A stretch of DNA of 64,000 nucleotides from Candidatus Pantoea haifensis (lineage in GTDB: Bacteria; Pseudomonadota; Gammaproteobacteria; Enterobacterales; Enterobacteriaceae). Below, piece by piece: positions 48,159-58,079 of this stretch. Numbering within the stretch: position 1 is the stretch's first letter; each line of letters begins with the position of its first letter. Made by a program: the position numbers and the translations under genes. The stretch covers positions 2,294,001 to 2,358,000 of the forward strand of contig JAGTWN010000004.1 of NCBI GenBank assembly GCA_018842655.1, read 5' to 3'. The notes below the pieces were generated by a model, which had not been told where the DNA came from, searched no databases, and was given only the letters and a program-made list of their open reading frames with translations.

Positions 48159-49397
48159 ATGAGCAGCATCATGCAGCTGCCCGAAAGTTATAGCGGGATC
48201 TCCGCCTCCAGTCGCTACAGTGCACGGGTTTTGTGTATTGATGTGCCTTTTGCAACACCCAATACCGACAATCAAACGGTAATGGCGTTGTTCACTGAGC
48301 ATAAAGATCTTATTGGTCTGCCGGTTGTCGAAGAAGGTAAGCCCTTTGGCATGATCAACCGCCACATATTTCTGTCGCAGATGGCGCGTCCCTTTTTTCG
48401 CGAATTGTATGACCGTAAAAGCTGTATCGCGTTTATGGATAAATTTCCGCTGGTTATTGAAGTGGAGACTTCCCTGGAAAACGTGGCGCAGCAGGTGGTC
48501 GAAAATGGCGACAAGTCCGTGGCAGACGGGTTTATCCTGACTGAACAAGGGCGCTATGTCGGCATTGGTTTAGGTGTCGATCTGATCCGCCGCGTCTCTG
48601 ATTTGCAGGCACAGCAGCATCAACAGATTTTACAAAGCATTGAGTATGCAAGGGTTATTCAGGATGCCATGCTTGATCGCTCTAATCAGTTAATGGCGCG
48701 TGAATTGCGCGACTGGTGTTTACACTGGCAACCGCGTGATGGTGTTGGTGGCGATTATTATGCTTTCCATCGTCACCCGCACGGCTGGCTGGCTGTCATC
48801 GCCGATTGTACCGGGCATGGCATTCCAGGCGCATTTATGACGGTAATATTGCAGTCGGCGCTCGAATACGCGCTGCGCGAAGCTGACATCCAGGCACCGG
48901 CAACGATTCTTAATGCGCTCAATCGCCACATTAAACAGACGCTGGGCCAGCTTAATGCCTCTCAACAAACCTCCCTGTCAAATGATGGCTGTGACGCTAT
49001 CGTGCTGTCAGTAAACACTGAACTGCACCAGTTACGCTGGGCCAGCGCCCGCACGCTGGCTTTCATGCTGGGCAACGTGAGCGATGAAATCATTTCGCTG
49101 AGCCAGGATCGGGTGGGCGTCGGTTATACCGACACGCCGGAAGGTTACAGCTGGCCGGAACAGGTTATCCCGCTCAGCCGCGGCGATATGCTTTTTATTC
49201 TTACCGACGGCGTGACCGATCAACTCGGCGGTGAACGCAACATTATGTTTGGTAAAAAACGCATTCAGGCATGTTTAACGCGTTACCAAAACCTGTCGAT
49301 GCCTGCCCTTTCACTGGCATTTCAACAGGATTATTTAAGCTGGCAAGGTCACCAGGCTCGACGCGATGATGTCACCTGGTTTGGCTTCCGCTATTAA
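48159..49397 (+). CDS. siaA: CBS-domain PP2C/SpoIIE-type phosphatase, SiaA-like
   Basis: 412 aa. Residues about 20-150 look like a CBS-pair sensor (VMALFTEHKDLIGLPVVEEGKPFGMINR and SVADGFILTEQGRYVGIGLGVDLIRR), a short linker helix, then a SpoIIE-type phosphatase with metal motifs GGDYYAF, VIADCTGHGIPGAFMT and LFILTDGVTDQLGG. The canonical Pseudomonas SiaA (about 660 aa) has membrane-spanning sensor and HAMP domains instead; here the sensor is soluble. It should dephosphorylate SiaC and thereby switch the downstream cyclase. Identification rests on the siaBCD neighbours. Confidence 0.85.
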   Translation: MSSIMQLPESYSGISASSRYSARVLCIDVPFATPNTDNQTVMALFTEHKDLIGLPVVEEGKPFGMINRHIFLSQMARPFFRELYDRKSCIAFMDKFPLVIEVETSLENVAQQVVENGDKSVADGFILTEQGRYVGIGLGVDLIRRVSDLQAQQHQQILQSIEYARVIQDAMLDRSNQLMARELRDWCLHWQPRDGVGGDYYAFHRHPHGWLAVIADCTGHGIPGAFMTVILQSALEYALREADIQAPATILNALNRHIKQTLGQLNASQQTSLSNDGCDAIVLSVNTELHQLRWASARTLAFMLGNVSDEIISLSQDRVGVGYTDTPEGYSWPEQVIPLSRGDMLFILTDGVTDQLGGERNIMFGKKRIQACLTRYQNLSMPALSLAFQQDYLSWQGHQARRDDVTWFGFRY

Positions 49398-49413
49398 TTG
49401 CACCGGGACAATA

Positions 49414-49980
49414 ATGAACAACGTGTCGCTACTTGATGCGCCCTTCAGCGCCGAACCTCATCAGGGTTTGGTCGCACTGCAATACACAGGTTTTTTCTCG
49501 CCGCAGAACATTACGGCCATGGGCGAAGTGGTGAAATTATTTCTGGAAAAACATGAACAGTCGCTCAAAGTACGGCGTCGCCTGTTCTCCAGCTTTGTCG
49601 AAATCGCCCAAAATATTCTGCGCTATTCGCAAGACAGTCGCGCACTGAGCCATGATGAGCAGCTTTATCGCTTTGGTTCCGTCTGTTTACGCTATGACGA
49701 CGGGCGCTACTATCTGGAAAGTACCAATCTGGTCGGAACAGATGCCAGCGATCAGCTGCGCATTAACCTCGAATCTCTGCGCGTGATGAGCATTGATGAA
49801 ATTAAACAAGCCTATCGCCACGGCCTGCGCGCAGAAAGTCCGGCATGGAGCAAAGGCGCGAATATCGGCCTGCTGACGCTGGCGCGTGACGTTAGCGAGC
49901 CGCTGGAATATCACCTCCGTCCGCTGGAAGCCAGCGATCTCACTGCCTTCTGGCTGAAGGCCACCATTTGTCATGACTGA
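49414..49980 (+). CDS. siaB: SiaB family protein kinase
   Basis: 188 aa. SiaB/DUF6272 family, related to GHKL-type kinases; phosphorylates SiaC on threonine in Pseudomonas. VALQYTGFFSPQNITAMGEVVK, SSFVEIAQNILRYSQDS near residue 65 (N-box-like E-x3-N) and ANIGLLTLARDVSEPLEYHLRP near the end (glycine box) are visible. Starts 16 bases after siaA. Its end overlaps siaC by 8 bases. Confidence 0.85.
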   Translation: MNNVSLLDAPFSAEPHQGLVALQYTGFFSPQNITAMGEVVKLFLEKHEQSLKVRRRLFSSFVEIAQNILRYSQDSRALSHDEQLYRFGSVCLRYDDGRYYLESTNLVGTDASDQLRINLESLRVMSIDEIKQAYRHGLRAESPAWSKGANIGLLTLARDVSEPLEYHLRPLEASDLTAFWLKATICHD

Positions 49981-50377
49981 AAAATCGATTATGCAAACCA
50001 TTCAACTGACTGCCACCGACTGCACGCCTGCTGTAGAGTTTGATTTCGCTGCTCAACGTTTTTCGCTGCGAGGGGAATCCTGGCCGGAAAATGCGGCGGC
50101 TTTCTATCGTCCCCTTCAGAGCGCGCTTGAGGCGTGGCAGCCACAACCCGATTTTCCCGCTGAAGTGAATATCGCCCTCAGCTACTTCAACAGCTCCAGC
50201 ACCAAAATGCTGTTTGGCCTGTTCGACCAGTTTAATCAGCGCGCGCAGGGCGGCTGTAATATTGTACTGAACTGGTATTTTGATGCTGAAGATGATGTTT
50301 CAGAAGAGTTTGGCGAAGAGCTGTCACTGGATTTTACCGCGCTGGATGTGCAACTGCATGCGGAAAACGGTCAATGA
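49973..50377 (+). CDS. siaC: SiaC family regulatory phosphoprotein (DUF1987)
   Basis: 134 aa from ATG 49973 or 128 aa from ATG 49991. DUF1987 features: FSLRGESWPENAAAFYRPLQSALEAW and LSYFNSSSTKMLFGLFDQFNQ near residue 65, in which the threonine of STK is the phosphorylated residue in Pseudomonas SiaC. In the unphosphorylated state SiaC activates SiaD. Overlaps siaB and siaD (ATGA), which ensures coupled synthesis. Confidence 0.9.
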   Translation: MTEKSIMQTIQLTATDCTPAVEFDFAAQRFSLRGESWPENAAAFYRPLQSALEAWQPQPDFPAEVNIALSYFNSSSTKMLFGLFDQFNQRAQGGCNIVLNWYFDAEDDVSEEFGEELSLDFTALDVQLHAENGQ

Positions 50378-51083
50378 TCGATTTGAAAGAGTTGTTCAGT
50401 GAAGAGACACAGGTGCTGAATAAGGCCAGTGATGTCGCCGCACAGCAGAGTTTGCGTGCCGAAGAGTACCGTGAGGCTTTGCTGCAGCTCAATCATCACT
50501 ATCAGCGTTTAATGCGTGAAACCTGGCGCCTGATTTCACGCAGCGATCGGGCTGAGCGTGAGCTAAACCGGGCGAATGAACAACTGAGTCAGCTGGCACG
50601 TGAGCTGGAATATAAAGCCACTCACGATCCGCTGACCGATGTGTGGAATCGCAGCGCGATTATTCAGCGCATCAGCCAGACACTCGCTCATTCCCCGCCG
50701 CGCTGATCATCCTGGATATCGATTTTTTCAAACGTATCAATGATGAGCATGGTCATCCGGTGGGCGACAAAGTGATCTGCGAAATGGTCGAATGCATTCA
50801 GCGGAATACACCAGCAATTGCCAGTATTGGCCGCATTGGCGGTGAAGAATTCACCATTATGCTGCCAGACACTTACTTAGCTGACGCGGTGATTGTTGCG
50901 GGCGCAATACTGGCCTCGCTCAACGCCGCGCCGCTGGCCGCCCTGCCGGAGCGTTTAGTCACTGCCAGCCTTGGCGTAAGTTGGGGTGCAACCGGCAGCG
51001 GTTTCGAAACGCTTTATAATAATGCCGACGCGGCGCTGTATGACGCCAAAAAACACGGACGCAATCGCGTTTTCTTTCGCTAA
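50374..51083 (+). CDS. siaD: Diguanylate cyclase SiaD (frameshift in this sequence)
   Basis: 236 aa when restored. N-terminal coiled coil (residues 1-85, HYQRLMRETWRLISRSDRAERELNRANEQL region) followed by GGDEF domain with LDIDFFKRINDEHGHPVGD and active GRIGGEEFTIML. No RxxD site in the usual place. The C run 50693-50696 (four, five expected) breaks the frame between LAHSP and AALIILDIDFF. Makes cyclic di-GMP when bound by SiaC. Last gene of the operon; a large palindrome follows. Confidence 0.9.
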
Positions 51084-51462
51084 AAACTCAGCTTATGCTG
51101 GCTTCATTATTTAGATAATTTTCATCTCTTCTCTTCAAAAGCTTTGTAATCCTCCTTTCTGATCATCTCTTTTTATAAAAAGTTAGTTTAGTAAAATTTA
51201 CTAAACTAACTTTTGCAAAAATTTGACTTAAACAAAAAATATAATTTACTTAAGTTATTAATACAGAAGGGGAAAATCTCAACAAAATAAATAAAATCAA
51301 ATTTTCAAAGATTATTTATTGCAAATAACCCGCTTTAAAAGTCCAACTTATATCAAATTCAGGCAATAAAGTTGGGATTAAAACTAATTATTGGTGAGGT
51401 ATATTCACTATTAAAAAAATTATGATATTTATTTAGGACTTTTCTTAAATGGAGTTATTGCA
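51084..51462. other. AT-rich intergenic region after siaD
   Basis: About 380 bases, very AT-rich compared with neighbours. Contains the 37-bp palindrome (separate entry) and an imperfect CCAACTT/AAGTTGG pair near 51343-51375. Presumably carries the promoter of the lipoprotein gene. No gene seen. Confidence 0.55.
51178..51214. repeat. 37-bp palindrome with 18-bp perfect arms
   Basis: Left arm AAAAGTTAGTTTAGTAAA, one central A, right arm TTTACTAAACTAACTTTT: an 18-bp perfect inverted repeat. It could end siaABCD transcription (T4 at the end) or be a protein-binding site. Such a long AT-only stem with a one-base spacer is unusual for an intrinsic terminator. Confidence 0.85.
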
Positions 51463-51978
51463 ATGAAAACAGCAAAAAAATTAATTTTATTATCTTTTTT
51501 ATCGCCTCTGCTGTTAACGGGCTGTCAAAATAATGCAGACAGTTATGCAGCCAATGTTTATGACACAACTCAGCTCAATAATAAGCAAGAGACTAAAACG
51601 GTCAGTATTATCTCTATCCTGCCTGCAAAAGTTGCGGTAGATAACACGCAAAATAAACAAGCCGCGCAGACTTTCGGTGCGATTTTAGGAGTAGTTGCAG
51701 GTGGCGTAGTTGGACATAATGTAGGTTCACGTTCTGCGCTTGGCACCACTGCTGGTGCAGTCGGCGGCGGTGCTGCCGGCGCAGCAGCCGGTTCTCTGGT
51801 AAAAGATAAAGTTCTCGTCGAGGGTGTATCGCTGACATACAAAGAAGGCACGAAGGTTTACACCTCTACTCAGGTGGGTAAAACATGTGAATTCACTTCT
51901 GGCTTAGCGGTTGTTATTTCGACAAAAGATAATGAAACCCGCATACAACCAAACACATCTTGCCCGGTAAAAGCTTAA
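51463..51978 (+). CDS. Glycine-zipper outer-membrane lipoprotein
   Basis: 171 aa. Lipoprotein signal with lipobox LLTGC (Cys21). A glycine-zipper stretch spans about residues 68-112 (GAILGVVAGGVVGHNVGS, TTAGAVGGGAAGAAAGS), like SlyB/PcP-type lipoproteins. The C-terminal part has two Cys (KTCEF, SCPVKA). Probably inserts in or lies under the outer membrane. Next gene starts 9 bases later, so the two are cotranscribed. Exact function unknown. Confidence 0.8.
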   Translation: MKTAKKLILLSFLSPLLLTGCQNNADSYAANVYDTTQLNNKQETKTVSIISILPAKVAVDNTQNKQAAQTFGAILGVVAGGVVGHNVGSRSALGTTAGAVGGGAAGAAAGSLVKDKVLVEGVSLTYKEGTKVYTSTQVGKTCEFTSGLAVVISTKDNETRIQPNTSCPVKA

Positions 51979-51987
51979 GAGGCAAAG

Positions 51988-52539
51988 ATGAAAAAAGGTT
52001 TTTCAATTCTGCCGCTCGTGGTGCTTAGCCTTATTTCAGGGACGAAGGCACAAGCGGCTACTTTACAGGATCAACTCGCTGCGGTTGCCGCTGCAGAAAA
52101 TGCCGGTAAAGCTGAAGAACAATCCCGTGAGGATGCACGTCAGGCCCGACTGGAAGCGCAGGCTCGTCAGGAACGGGCGCGTCAGGCCAAAATTGCGGCG
52201 GCACATGCTGAAAAACAGCGTCAGCGAGAGGCTGTTATTGCTGCTGATAAAGCACGTGCGGTGGCCGAATATCAAGCCGATAAAAAACGTGATCAAAGCT
52301 ACGAAGATGAGCTGCGTCAGTTAGAAATTGAACAACGCAAATTAGCTATTAAACGTGAAGCAGCACGGGTGGCTCGCGAAAATGAATTTATCGATCAAGA
52401 TCTGAAATCGCGTGCGGCCCATACTGACGTTGTACAGTCAGAAGCAGACGCAACGCGTAGCCTTTCTCAAGGCGGACATGATCTGCTTAAAAGCGAAGGC
52501 GAAGCTCGCGTCAAAAAAGCCAGCAGCTGGTTTAATTAA
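51988..52539 (+). CDS. Exported coiled-coil protein, DUF5384-like
   Basis: 183 aa. Signal peptide about residues 1-23 (ending AQA). The mature protein is a long charged coiled coil rich in Ala, Arg, Glu and Gln (QSREDARQARLEAQAR, QERARQAKIAAAHAEKQRQR) and ends KKASSWFN. This pattern fits DUF5384, a family of unknown function; identification is from memory of composition and not from a search. Paired with the lipoprotein gene upstream. Confidence 0.7.
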   Translation: MKKGFSILPLVVLSLISGTKAQAATLQDQLAAVAAAENAGKAEEQSREDARQARLEAQARQERARQAKIAAAHAEKQRQREAVIAADKARAVAEYQADKKRDQSYEDELRQLEIEQRKLAIKREAARVARENEFIDQDLKSRAAHTDVVQSEADATRSLSQGGHDLLKSEGEARVKKASSWFN

Positions 52540-52566
52540 TAAAGAGGGGAAATAATTCCCCCTTAT

Positions 52567-54443
52567 TTATTGCTGCTGCGCCATTTGCACCGGCGGCGTG
52601 CTCACTGCTGGAATAAAGATGTGATCCAGTATCTGCCGCATCACGGGTGCAGCCGTCACCCCTTCCCCGCCCCCGTTTTCCAGAATCAACGCTATCGCCA
52701 CTTTTGGGCTGTTAAAGGGTGCAAACGCGGTATAAAAGATATGATCGCGCAAGCGAACCGGGATCATCTTCGCGTTGTAAGTCTGATTCTGTTTCAGGCT
52801 AAATACCTGGGACGTTCCGCTTTTGGCGGCAATGCCGTAGGGCGCGGTGTGGAAATATTTGTAGCCTGTGCCGTTTGGCGCATTCGCCATACCAAACATG
52901 GCATGACGCACCAGCGACCAGTAAGGTGAATTTGCATCGCCAATTTGCGCCTGGGGTAACGTCGGATGGTACATGTCGATATGCTTACCGCGCTGAGCTT
53001 TCTCAAGTAAATGCGGCGCGATCACCCGCCCATTATTAATCAACGCCACCATGGCTTTTACCATCTGAATCGGTGTGGCGATCCAGTAGCCCTGTCCGAT
53101 GCCGACAGAAACCGTATCACCCTGATACCACGGTTTTTTATGAACCTTCTGTTTCCAGTTACGGTTGGGCAATAAACCGTTGTACTCCTCGTTGAGATCG
53201 ATACCGGTCGATTTGCCGTAGCCAAACTGACCCAGCATGGTATGAATGCGATCGATGCCCATCATAAACGCCACCTGATAAAAAAGGTGTCAGCAGACTC
53301 TTCAATCGCTTTGGTGACATCCAGCATACCGTGTCCGCTCTTTTTCCAGTCACGATAATGGCGATCGGTGCCAGGTAGCGTCCAGGTGGGTGCGCCGAAG
53401 AAGTGGGTTTGCGGTGTGATAACGTTGGTCAACAGCGCCGACATCGCCATATAAGGTTTAACCGTTGAGGCGGGTGGATAAAGCCCCTGGGTCACACGGT
53501 TGATCAACGGCAGATTTTTATCCTGCAATAACGATTTATAAGCCTGATAGCTGATGCCTTTAACAAAAGGATTGGGATCGTAGCTGGGGCTGGAGACCAT
53601 CGCTAACACCGATCCATCGTGTGGATCTTCAATCAGCAGAGCTGCACGCTGACCCGCCAGCAGGCTTTCAACATACTGTTGCAGATGAAGATCGAGTGTC
53701 AGCGTAATATTTTTGCCGGCAATCGGCGCGACTTCTTTCAGCACCCGTACAATGCGGCCATGATTATCAACTTCGACTTCCTGATAGCCGGGCTTGCCAT
53801 GCAGTACGGATTCGTAATAAGCCTCAATGCCTTGCTTACCGATGTTGTGATCGGCAGCGTAGTTTTCCGCGATGCCTTGCTGATTCAACCGCTTATAGTC
53901 ACTGTCGTTGATTTTCGAGACATACCCCACCACGTGCGCTAAATCCGCCCCGTAGGGATACTGGCGATCCTGATAGGTATCAATACTGACGCCGGTAAAA
54001 TTGAACTGATTGACCGCAAAGCGCGCCACTTGCTCATCTGTCAGTGCTTCTTTCAGTATCACCGGCTTGTAACGGCTGCTCTGCTTTAAGCTGTGCATGA
54101 AGGTATCGATCTCATCGGCATTCAGATCGATAAGCGGCGTCAACGCAGTGAGTGTAGCCTGCATGTCTTTGATTTTGTATGGCGTCAGCGTGATGTCATA
54201 CCAGGTCACGTTGTGCACCAGCGGAATACCGTTGCGATCGTAGATTAGCCCGCGCGTTGGCGCGATGGGGATCATTTTAATGTCGTTCTGATTTGATCGC
54301 GTCTGATAGTAGCTGTGCTCCCGGACCTGCAAGCGGTAAAGATTAACAGCCAGAACAGTAAAACAGACAACAACCAGGGCAAATGCAGTTATCGCGCGAC
54401 GGATAAACAGCTTTTCTTCAGCTTCGAAATTACGAAAATTCAT
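52567..54443 (-). CDS. mrdA: Penicillin-binding protein 2 paralogue (frameshift in this sequence)
   Basis: Class B transpeptidase, 625 aa when restored (E. coli PBP2 is 633). N-terminal membrane helix (AITAFALVVVCFTVLAVNLY), the dimerisation domain with RGLIYDRNGIPL, and the transpeptidase motifs PASTVKP (catalytic Ser), SAD in ESADTFFYQ and KSGTSQVF. The frame breaks at 53280-53285 (AAAAAA on plus, seven expected). The usual neighbours rlmH and rodA are absent, and the sequence is clearly diverged from E. coli PBP2, so this is probably a second PBP2 like the PBP2SAL of Salmonella. Confidence 0.87.
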
Positions 54444-54628
54444 CAGGAGGCATTTTTGGGGAGTGGTTATTTTGTGTTGTCAGCCTAATGATAGGGGGCG
54501 CGGCGTTCAGTGCCAGCGCGAAAATGCACAAGCCTGAATAAAATTGTGTCATTTAATGAAGATGTTACCGGGGAGAGCACGCATTGCCCCTGCTCCACTT
54601 TCCCCGCCGCCCGGCGGGGTAGGATGTT

Positions 54629-55342
54629 TTAATCACCCAGCAGCACAGATTCCAGCGCGATTTTGATCATGTCGTTGAACGTGGTCTGACGCTCAGCCGA
54701 GGTGGTTTGCTCGTGGGTACGAATATGGTCAGAGACGGTACAAATCGTTAACGCTTTTGCACCAAACTCTGCTGCCACACCGTAGATGCCTGCCGCTTCC
54801 ATTTCCACGCCCAGGATGCCGTACTTCTCCATGACATCGAACATATGTGGATCTGGCGTATAGAAAAGATCCGCAGAGAAGATGTTGCCAACACGCGCTT
54901 CAACGCCCAGCGTTTTAGCCGCATCAACCGCGTTACGCACCATGTCGAAATCCGCAATGGCTGCGAAATCGTGGTCTTTGAAGCGCATACGGTTCACTTT
55001 AGAATCCGTACAGGCACCCATACCGATGACGATATCACGCAGCTTAACATCCGCACGCACCGCGCCGCAGGAGCCAACACGAATGATCTTCTTCACGCCG
55101 AAATCAGTGATCAGTTCCTTGGTATAGATTGAGCAGGACGGAATACCCATGCCGTGTCCCATCACGGATATTTTGCGTCCTTTATAGGTGCCGGTATAAC
55201 CCAACATACCGCGCACATTGTTGACTTCTACCGGGTTCTCCAGGAAGGTTTCCGCAATGTGTTTAGCACGCAGTGGATCGCCGGGCATCAAAACTACATC
55301 TGCGAAATCACCCATTTCTGCATTAATATGAGGCGTTGCCAT
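54629..55342 (-). CDS. deoD: Purine-nucleoside phosphorylase DeoD
   Basis: Hexameric enzyme cleaving purine (deoxy)nucleosides with phosphate. 237 aa versus 239 in E. coli, with near-identical N-terminus [25 protein letters not shown], phosphate-binding GHGMGIPS and IRVGSCGA, and the catalytic Asp in [12 protein letters not shown]. Last gene of deoCABD. Confidence 0.98.
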   Translation of the reverse strand: MATPHINAEMGDFADVVLMPGDPLRAKHIAETFLENPVEVNNVRGMLGYTGTYKGRKISVMGHGMGIPSCSIYTKELITDFGVKKIIRVGSCGAVRADVKLRDIVIGMGACTDSKVNRMRFKDHDFAAIADFDMVRNAVDAAKTLGVEARVGNIFSADLFYTPDPHMFDVMEKYGILGVEMEAAGIYGVAAEFGAKALTICTVSDHIRTHEQTTSAERQTTFNDMIKIALESVLLGD

Positions 55343-55372
55343 TGTTTTACTTATCCTTTTTAAATAGCTGAT

Positions 55373-56594
55373 TTACAGCATGTTCTTGCCATAGTCCATA
55401 TCGGACAGGCCAAAATAGTGTGCGATTGTCTGACCAATATCCGCAAAAGTTTCACGGTAGCCGAGCGAGCCGGGTTCTACTTTAGGCCCGTAGATCAAAA
55501 CTGGGATGTGCTCGCGCGTATGCTCAGTACCTTTCCAGGTTGGATCGCAGCCGTGATCGGCGGTGAGGATCAGGATGTCATCCTCTTCTACCAACGCCAT
55601 CAATTCCGGCAAACGGCGATCAAACAGCTCAAGCCCACCTGCATAACCGGCGACATCACGACGGTGGCCCCAGGTTGAGTCGAAATCAACGAAGTTAGTG
55701 AAGACGATAGCGTGATCCGGCGCCTGCTTCATTTCCTGAATCGTGGCATCAAACAGTGCATCCAGCCCGGTGGCTTTCACTTTTTCGTGATGCCCTGTTC
55801 AGCATAGATATCAGCAATTTTGCCCACTGAAATGACCTGCCCGCCCTTCTCGTCCACCAGCTTTTTCAGCATGGTTGGCGAAGGTGGCTCGACAGCCAGA
55901 TCGTGACGATTACCGGTACGCTCGAAGTTACCCGCCTTATCGCCAACAAAAGGACGCGCAATAACACGACCAATGTTGTAGCCGCCTTCGGTTAACTCTT
56001 CACGCGCAATCTCACACAGCTTGTACAAGCGATCCAGGCCAAACGTCTCTTCATGACAGGCGATCTGGAACACGGAATCCGCCGAGGTATAGAAGATCGG
56101 TTTGCCCGATTTCATGTGCTCTTCGCCCAACTGGTCGAGGATAACCGTACCCGATGAGTGGCAGTTACCGAGATAACCCGGCAGGTCGGCGCGTTCAACC
56201 AGCTTGTCTAACAGTTCCTGGGGAAGCTGTTCTCTTTGTCGCTGAAATAGCCCCAGTCGAACAATACCGGCACACCCGCGATTTCCCAGTGGCCTGACGG
56301 CGTATCTTTACCGGAAGAGATTTCACTGGCATAAGCGTACGCACCGATAATTTTTGCTTCAGGATCAAGGCCGCTCGGGAAGCGTCCGGTAGAAAGTTCT
56401 GCTGCTTTGCCTAAGCCCAGTGCGGTCAGATTGGGCAAATGCAGGGGGCCTTTGCGCCCTTCGTCCGCCTCGCCTTTAAAACAGGCTTCGGCAATGTGAC
56501 CTAACGTGTCCGAACCTGCGTCGCCGAATTTATCGGCATCTTTGCTGGAGCCGATCCCGAAGGAATCGAGAACCATAATAAAAGCACGTTTCAT
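55373..56594 (-). CDS. deoB: Phosphopentomutase DeoB (two frameshifts in this sequence)
   Basis: Manganese enzyme of the alkaline phosphatase superfamily moving phosphate between C1 and C5 of (deoxy)ribose. ATG 56594 ([25 protein letters not shown]) carries the metal-binding [28 protein letters not shown] near the end completes the site. Runs missing a base: 56220-56223 (GGGG, five expected; NSFP / QELLDKLV) and 55781-55785 (TTTTT, six expected; QGITKK / VKATGLDAL). Restored length 407 aa, equal to E. coli. Confidence 0.95.
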
Positions 56595-56687
56595 GCAAGT
56601 CTCCTGCGCCTGTGCGCGTGACAAGTCAAAAAAAGCGATCAGATCAGTATACCCGAATGCCTCCCGGCTGGCACTGATAGTTGCGGA

Positions 56688-58015
56688 TCAGCCCGCATTT
56701 GTCACCCGACGATAGACAACGGGCGTCTCTTCGGGGGCGCTGTCGCTGAGTTTGATAGCCGCTTTGATTGCCGCGGCGGCCTGCTGCCAGCTCGCTTCAC
56801 TGCTGGCATGGATCACCGCAAGTGGGCGTTGCGTATCGGCACGTTCACCCAGCGTGATCATGTCGCTTAATCCTACGCTGTAATCGATACTGTCGCTGGC
56901 ACGTTGACGTCCGCCCCCATGGCTACAACTGCCATGCCCAGCGCGCGCGTATCCATGCTGCTGGCAATGCCTGGTCTGTCGGCATACACCGCCTTGCTTA
57001 GCATGGGCGCAGGAAGGTAAGCGTCATAACGCTCAACGAAATCGCCCGGCCCTTTCTGCGCAGCCACCATGCGGCCAAAAATTTCAGCGGCTTTGCCGTT
57101 ATCCAGCACCTGCATCAATTTTTCCCGCGCTTCTGCGTCACTGGCTGCCAGCTTGCCCGACATTAACATTTCACTGCACAGCGCCAGCGTGACTTCGAGT
57201 AAGCGCGGATTACGTGCCTGACCGGTAAGGAATTGCACCGCTTCACGTACTTCCAGCGCATTCCCGGCGGTAGAGGCTAATACCTGATTCATGTCGGTAA
57301 GCAGCGCGGTGGTTTGACAGCCTGCGCCGTTTGCCACGCCGACAATCGCCTGCGCCAGGTTTTCTGAAGCTTCATAGGTGGGCATAAACGCACCGGAACC
57401 GACTTTTACATCCATCACCAGCGCATCCAGCCCTTCGGCCAGTTTTTTCGCCAGGATTGAAGCGGTGATCAGCGGAATAGAATCAACGGTGGCAGTTATG
57501 TCTCGCGTGGCGTAAAAGCGTTTGTCTGCCGGCGCCAGCGAGTTCGTCTGACCAATAATCGCGACGCCGACCTCTTTGATGATCTGACGAAAGCGATCGT
57601 CACTGGGGAAAATGTCAAAACCGGGGATCGCTTCCAGCTTATCCAGCGTGCCACCCGTGTGGCCGAGGCCGCGCCCGGAGATCATGGGAATATAACCGCC
57701 GCATGCCGCCACCATCGGGCCTAACATCAGGGAAGTCACATCACCGACGCCGCCGGTTGAGTGTTTATCCACCACCGGGCCATTCAGGTTAAGCGATTTC
57801 CAGTTCAGCACCGTGCCTGAATCGCGCATTGCCATGGTGAGTGCCACGCGCTCAGGCAGGGTCATATCATGGAAATATATTGTCATTGCCAGCGCGGCAA
57901 TTTGACCTTCGGAAACGCTGTTATCACGGACGCCCTTAATGAAGAAGCGGATCTCTTCTTCGCTCAGTGCATGGCCGTCACGTTTTTTGCGGATGATTTC
58001 TTGTGGTAAGAACAA
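56688..58015 (-). CDS. deoA: Thymidine phosphorylase DeoA (frameshift; TTG start)
   Basis: Cleaves thymidine and deoxyuridine with phosphate. [17 protein letters not shown] near residue 84 is the phosphate-binding signature. The start is TTG 58015 ([17 protein letters not shown] follows), with AGGGGG upstream, the same codon E. coli uses. The C run 56914-56918 (five, six expected) breaks the frame at AMG / [15 protein letters not shown]. The true C-terminus ends [10 protein letters not shown] at 56688. Restored length 442 aa (E. coli 440). Confidence 0.94.
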
Positions 58016-58079
58016 GGTAACCCCCTTCAGACAGGGAAATATTGGTGTTGAAAAGGCGGCCACCGGCCGCCTGAAAAGA

